DNA from: DATAXP01 sp036272935
Lineage (GTDB): Bacteria > Planctomycetota > Planctomycetia > Pirellulales > PNKZ01
Length of the DNA stretch: 64,000 nucleotides
Direction: 5' to 3'
NCBI GenBank assembly: GCA_036272935.1
Contig: DATAXP010000124.1
Span: 41,665 to 105,664, forward strand
In this document: positions 60,742-64,000 of the stretch, piece by piece
Layout of the letters: each line of letters begins with the position of its first letter
How positions within the stretch are numbered: position 1 is the stretch's first letter
The notes under the pieces: generated by a model
What the model saw: only the letters and a program-made list of their open reading frames with translations
The model's database searches: none
Told to the model about the DNA's origin: nothing
Translations under genes and position numbers: made by a program

Positions 60742-61986
60742 CTACGGTTTTGCGGCGGGCAGGTGGTCGGCCCCTTGCGTGAGCCACTCGAGGTTGAACC
60801 GCGCTAGCGTCAAGCGGTCACCCGCGAAGTTGCTCCGCTCGGCTCGACCGTAGAAGCAAAGGATCGTTCCCTGCTTGCTCACGGCGATGTCGCTGTAGGC
60901 GCTCCAGCCGGGCTCGACCACCCGGCTCACCGGCCAGGTCGTCGCCTCATCATAACTCAGCTTCACCGACATATTCTTGCGATCGCGATTTTTGCCAGGC
61001 TCTTCCTTGCCGTCGGCCCGCGACAGGTTGTCGGGATTCGAGAACAGCATGCGGTTCTTGTCGCTGGTGGCGGTCGTCGAGAGCCGCACGATGCTTCCCA
61101 TGCAGATCGGCTCGACGAGCGGCTCGTCGAACTTCGGCGTGCTCCAGCCGGTCGCGCCGTCGGGGCTGATCGTGACCAGGCGGCGCTGCGCCTTCGACTC
61201 GCTGCGCACGTTCAGCATCACTCGGCCGTCTGCCAATTCGATCGCCACGGTTTCGTTCGGATTGATCCACTCGTCGGTGCAGGGAACGGCAATGTCGCCG
61301 GCCTGCCAGGTGCGACCCTGATCGTCGCTGTAGATGGTCGCCGTCACGCTGGGGCGATGTGCGCCGCCGCCGGTACCGGTCGACAACCAGATCGGCACGA
61401 TCAATCGACCGGTGCGCAGTTGAATGCCGTGATCGGGTCCGGTGGCCAGGACGGTCCAGTCGTACACCGAACGGAATTTCTCGAACGCGCCGGTGATCTC
61501 GACCGGCGTGCTCCACGTCACGCCGTCATCCGTGGAACGGATATAGAACGCCCGCATGTACTCCAGGCAGAACAGGCCGTGTAGCGTGCCGTCGCGATCC
61601 GGAATGAGCACCGGGTTGTTGTAGGTGACATCCTCGGCGCGAACGTTCTTCAGTCGCAGGGCGGCGGCATTCTTGGTCTTGGGGCCGGCCACCTCGGGAA
61701 ACTTCGTCGGTTCGCTGAAGGTGCGGCCGTCGTCGGTCGAGCGCCGCAGCAGGATATCGATCGCGGTCCAGTCGCCGCCGGCCTTGCGTGCTTCGCACCA
61801 CGCCAGCACTGTGCCGCGCGCGGTCACCGCCACGCCGGGGATATGGTAGTAGGCGTAGCCGCCTTGGCCGGCGACGAACAAATCGATCTTCTCGAATGTC
61901 TCCGCAGCACGGCACACGTTTGCTGCCAAGATGACAATCGCCGCGCAGTTCAGCGCAGCGCGATGAATGGAATGAATGGCGTGCAT
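60742..61986 (-). CDS. Exported sialidase-like (BNR/Asp-box) protein
   Basis: 414 residues from ATG 61986, with signal peptide (AIVILAANVCRA). Asp boxes are RRSTDDGRTF, IRSTDDGVTW and IYSDDQGRTW, giving a six-bladed propeller as in exo-alpha-sialidases. The usual (Y/F)RIP motif is YYHIPGVAV, so the first Arg of the carboxylate-binding triad appears replaced by His. Sialidase activity is therefore uncertain; a related glycosidase or lectin is possible. It is the first gene of the FAD-oxidoreductase operon, divergent from the GntR regulator. Confidence 0.82.
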   Translation of the reverse strand: MHAIHSIHRAALNCAAIVILAANVCRAAETFEKIDLFVAGQGGYAYYHIPGVAVTARGTVLAWCEARKAGGDWTAIDILLRRSTDDGRTFSEPTKFPEVAGPKTKNAAALRLKNVRAEDVTYNNPVLIPDRDGTLHGLFCLEYMRAFYIRSTDDGVTWSTPVEITGAFEKFRSVYDWTVLATGPDHGIQLRTGRLIVPIWLSTGTGGGAHRPSVTATIYSDDQGRTWQAGDIAVPCTDEWINPNETVAIELADGRVMLNVRSESKAQRRLVTISPDGATGWSTPKFDEPLVEPICMGSIVRLSTTATSDKNRMLFSNPDNLSRADGKEEPGKNRDRKNMSVKLSYDEATTWPVSRVVEPGWSAYSDIAVSKQGTILCFYGRAERSNFAGDRLTLARFNLEWLTQGADHLPAAKP

Positions 61987-62054
61987 CGACAGGTTCCCCT
62001 CGTTTGCTAGCCAGGCGGGACGCTTGCCCAGGTGGGACAATGCGCGTTATATTA

Positions 62055-62072
62055 TTATCCACCGGTTGATAA
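62055..62072. promoter_or_regulatory. Candidate GntR operator in the divergent promoter region
   Basis: TTATCCACCGGTTGATAA is an 18-bp palindrome with 16 matching positions. It lies in the 120-bp AT-rich gap between the sialidase-operon start and the regulator gene. TTGATA within it could serve as a -35 box for the regulator, and TTAT/TATAAC for the operon. A single site could control both directions. Confidence 0.6.
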
Positions 62073-62106
62073 ATAAAGTGTTTTCAAGATATTTTTGGAG
62101 CGGCGG

Positions 62107-63174
62107 ATGGCGACGTCGCAGGGGCCGCGGATTGTGGAGGTCGCCGAGGAGATCTTGTCCGACATCCGCCGGCGGAAGCTGCGTCGCGGAGACGTTTATC
62201 CCGACACGATCACCACCGCCCGCCGTCTGGGGATCAGCGGCACCACGGTCAATCGCGCGCTGCAACTGCTCGCGCAGCGCGGCATCGTCCAGCGGCGGCA
62301 ACGGCAAGGCACGATTGTGCTGGCCGCGGGAAAGCGGCTGCAAGGCGCCCCGTTGGAGCGAGTGCACATGGTGGTGCGGCAGGATCACCTGCATGCCGAA
62401 GGCCTGTGGGCCGAAGGAGTGCTGCTGGGCCTGCAAGGGGCGCTGCCCGGCGTGGAGCTGCAATTCAACTTTCGCCCCGAAGTCGACGAAGCGGAGTACG
62501 TGAATCGCTTGATCCACGAGGCCCTTTCCTCGCGTCAGCGCGCGGGACTGGTGCTGTTCCGCTCGACGGTCGTCGCGCAGCGGCTGGCCGCGGCAAGTGG
62601 CCTGCCAACCGTCGTGAGCGGTACGCTGCAACCGTCGATCCGCGGCCTGCTGAGCGTCGACCGCGATCAGCGGCAGATCGGCGTGCTGTTAGCTGAGCAC
62701 CTGCTGAGCGCCCGCTGCCGCCGGTTCGTGATCGTGATGCGCGATCGGCTGGCGGCCGGCGATCACGACATGGTCGACGGCGCGTTGGCAACACTGGCCG
62801 AGGCCAAAGTGCCGCTGGGGGCCATCACGCTGCGCTGCTTGCCCAACGATCGCGACGCGGTGGCCGCCGAGGGGCGAACGTTGCTCGAGGCGAGGCGGCA
62901 ACGCATCGGCTGGTTGTGCCGCTCGGAAAGCCTGGCGGCGGGCATCGACGAGGCAGTGGCGACGGTCGCGCCGTCAAAAACCCGCCGAGCGACGATCGTG
63001 GTGGCCGATACGGCCCGTGACCCGTCGAGCGACATGCCGTATCCGTGCATCGAGCCGACGATCGGCGCCGCGCAATGGGGAGCATCGCTGGGTCACATGC
63101 TGGCGGCTGCCGCCCGGGGCGAACGCCTCGATCCAACCCGGCTGATCATCCCAGTGCGTTTGCGGCTTCCCTAG
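62107..63174 (+). CDS. GntR-family regulator with LacI-type sensor domain
   Basis: 355 residues from ATG 62107 with GGAG about 7 nt upstream. The N-terminal GntR wHTH is VAEEILSDIRRRKLRRGDVY, TARRLGISGTTVNRALQLLA and QRGIVQRRQRQGTIVLAAG. From residue ~75 a periplasmic-binding-protein-like sensor follows: HMVVRQDHLHAEGLWAEGVL, AGLVLFRSTVVAQRLAAASG, GLLSVDRDQRQIGVLLAEHL. The layout is the GntR/AraR type, responding to a sugar. It should regulate the adjacent operon through the palindrome at 62055-62072. Confidence 0.87.
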   Translation: MATSQGPRIVEVAEEILSDIRRRKLRRGDVYPDTITTARRLGISGTTVNRALQLLAQRGIVQRRQRQGTIVLAAGKRLQGAPLERVHMVVRQDHLHAEGLWAEGVLLGLQGALPGVELQFNFRPEVDEAEYVNRLIHEALSSRQRAGLVLFRSTVVAQRLAAASGLPTVVSGTLQPSIRGLLSVDRDQRQIGVLLAEHLLSARCRRFVIVMRDRLAAGDHDMVDGALATLAEAKVPLGAITLRCLPNDRDAVAAEGRTLLEARRQRIGWLCRSESLAAGIDEAVATVAPSKTRRATIVVADTARDPSSDMPYPCIEPTIGAAQWGASLGHMLAAAARGERLDPTRLIIPVRLRLP

Positions 63175-63206
63175 ATGTCGCCGGGCAATGCGCCTTACCG
63201 CATGCC

Positions 63207-64000
63207 TTAGCGTGCCGGCCAGTTCAGGTGGCGGTGCAGAAAGTCGAACGTGCCCACGCCGTGGATCGTGTGCGGGCCGTCGAAGTATTCGATCTCGGTG
63301 CGGTCGGGAATCTTCAAATCGACGTACAGCAATCGCACCTTGGCGTATTCGAACGCCACGTACTCGTCGAGTCCCACGCCGTCGCGGTGGCCGCGCTCGA
63401 CCATGAACGGCCGTGGCGCGATGAGCCCTGCCATCTCGGCATAGTTGAACGTGTTCGCCAGGTTCCACTCGGGCATTTCCCATTCGTGGGTGCGCATGTA
63501 GCTCCCTTTCCAGTCCATGGTCGTGTTCTTCCAGATCCATTCGTTGAAGTCGCCGGAGCAGATCGAGAGACAATGCCCTTCGACCAGCGCCGGCACGCGC
63601 ATCGCCGTCTTGCCGCCGTAACTGAGGCCGTAAAAACCGATGCGTGCCGGATCGACCATCGGCAGGCTCGCCAGCCAGTTCACCGTCTGCTGCTGCTGCG
63701 GCACGATGAAGCTCCACAGCCCGAGGCCCAAGGGGTTCGCCTTGCGCACGATCATGCGGAACCGATCGCGGCCAATGTACGGGTTCTGCGGCGAGTAGGT
63801 GATGAACCCCTGCTCAGCGAGCTTCGCAGCGAACTGGTGATAGAAATGCTCGCCCGGTTCACTAGGCTCAATCGTGTCGGTCGGCCGCCCTTCCAGCCCA
63901 TGCTGACACACGACCACCGCCCGCCGCTCGCCCGGCTTGATGTCTTTCGGCACGAGCAGAATGCCATAGGCGAACACGTCAGGAAACACATCGAGCACCA
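63207..64000 (-). CDS. Alpha/beta-hydrolase (acetyl-xylan-esterase/dienelactone-hydrolase-like), partial
   Basis: The C-terminal ~264 residues are visible; the frame continues past the right edge. RAVVVCQHGLEGRPTD is the oxyanion-hole strand, RIGFYGLSYGGKTAM holds the nucleophile Ser, and YFDGPHTIHGVGTFDFLH carries the catalytic His. Family members remove acetyl or acyl groups from sugars or lipids. The visible part lacks the N-terminus, so export cannot be judged. It converges on the GntR regulator gene 33 bp away. Confidence 0.75.
   Translation of the reverse strand, partial: VLDVFPDVFAYGILLVPKDIKPGERRAVVVCQHGLEGRPTDTIEPSEPGEHFYHQFAAKLAEQGFITYSPQNPYIGRDRFRMIVRKANPLGLGLWSFIVPQQQQTVNWLASLPMVDPARIGFYGLSYGGKTAMRVPALVEGHCLSICSGDFNEWIWKNTTMDWKGSYMRTHEWEMPEWNLANTFNYAEMAGLIAPRPFMVERGHRDGVGLDEYVAFEYAKVRLLYVDLKIPDRTEIEYFDGPHTIHGVGTFDFLHRHLNWPAR

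Noticed and set aside
1..64000. tRNA, rRNA and CRISPR arrays
   Set aside because: Scanned by eye for clover-leaf ends, conserved rRNA segments and regularly spaced repeats; none seen. A program such as tRNAscan-SE could still find one.

Overview
The window looks like a chromosomal segment of a planctomycete, probably of the Pirellulales type. The evidence is the high G+C content, the characteristic families (DUF1549, giant Ser/Thr kinases with leucine-rich and sulfatase-modifying-factor domains, secreted FAD-dependent oxidoreductases, YdjY and EF-hand secreted proteins, HemQ) and many short dispersed palindromes between genes and inside one gene. This assignment is inferred from gene content only. 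No rRNA, tRNA or CRISPR array was recognised.

Layout. 1-8.7 kb: the start of a DUF1549 protein, a membrane protein plus winged-helix regulator with its own promoter/operator, a lipoprotein lipase, a MaoC hydratase, a GNAT enzyme, a CobW-type GTPase, a DegT/DnrJ aminotransferase and csrA. 9-15.2 kb: a reverse-transsulfuration pair (CBS and cystathionine gamma-lyase type) and a MacB/LolD-like ABC exporter. 15.4-20 kb: a LolA-like protein, a nitrilase-family amidase divergent from methylmalonate-semialdehyde dehydrogenase, a GxxExxY gene enclosed by 41-bp inverted repeats, and a pteridine-reductase-like SDR. 20-28 kb: an AddAB-like recombination nuclease/helicase pair and a YeiH-type exporter. 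28.6-34.3 kb: a small protein, glutamate dehydrogenase translationally coupled to a cyclic-nucleotide-domain protein, an exported FAH-family protein, a STAS protein and two secreted proteins. 34.3-40.8 kb: a MITE-like element, a 1621-residue kinase interrupted by several in-frame palindromes, and a RAYT (Y1) transposase surrounded by REP-like palindromes. 40.8-50.5 kb: HemQ, a nucleotidyltransferase pair resembling a toxin-antitoxin module, several secreted or hypothetical proteins, YggS, an EF-hand protein, a DUF4239 protein, a decayed IS630 element and an orphan FixJ-like regulator.

50.6-62 kb is the most coherent unit. Six minus-strand genes are chained almost entirely by 1-4 bp stop/start overlaps: a sialidase-like protein, four secreted FAD-dependent oxidoreductases (one Tat-exported, one fused to a parallel beta-helix) and a glycoside-hydrolase-like beta-propeller. 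A GntR regulator with a LacI-type sensor domain is divergently transcribed. An 18-bp near-perfect palindrome lies in the 120-bp gap between them. I read this as a regulated, exported carbohydrate-oxidation/degradation locus; the substrate is unknown. A partial esterase closes the window.

The main mobile-DNA theme is short palindromes. There are several families: TTTAGCCG..CGGCTAAA three-way structures, TGGCATGGTC REPs linked to the RAYT, ACCGCAGA hairpins, and GGATCACGAAA arms around the GxxExxY gene. Some have been captured inside coding sequence. All functional statements rest on reading motifs by eye; no database search was run.
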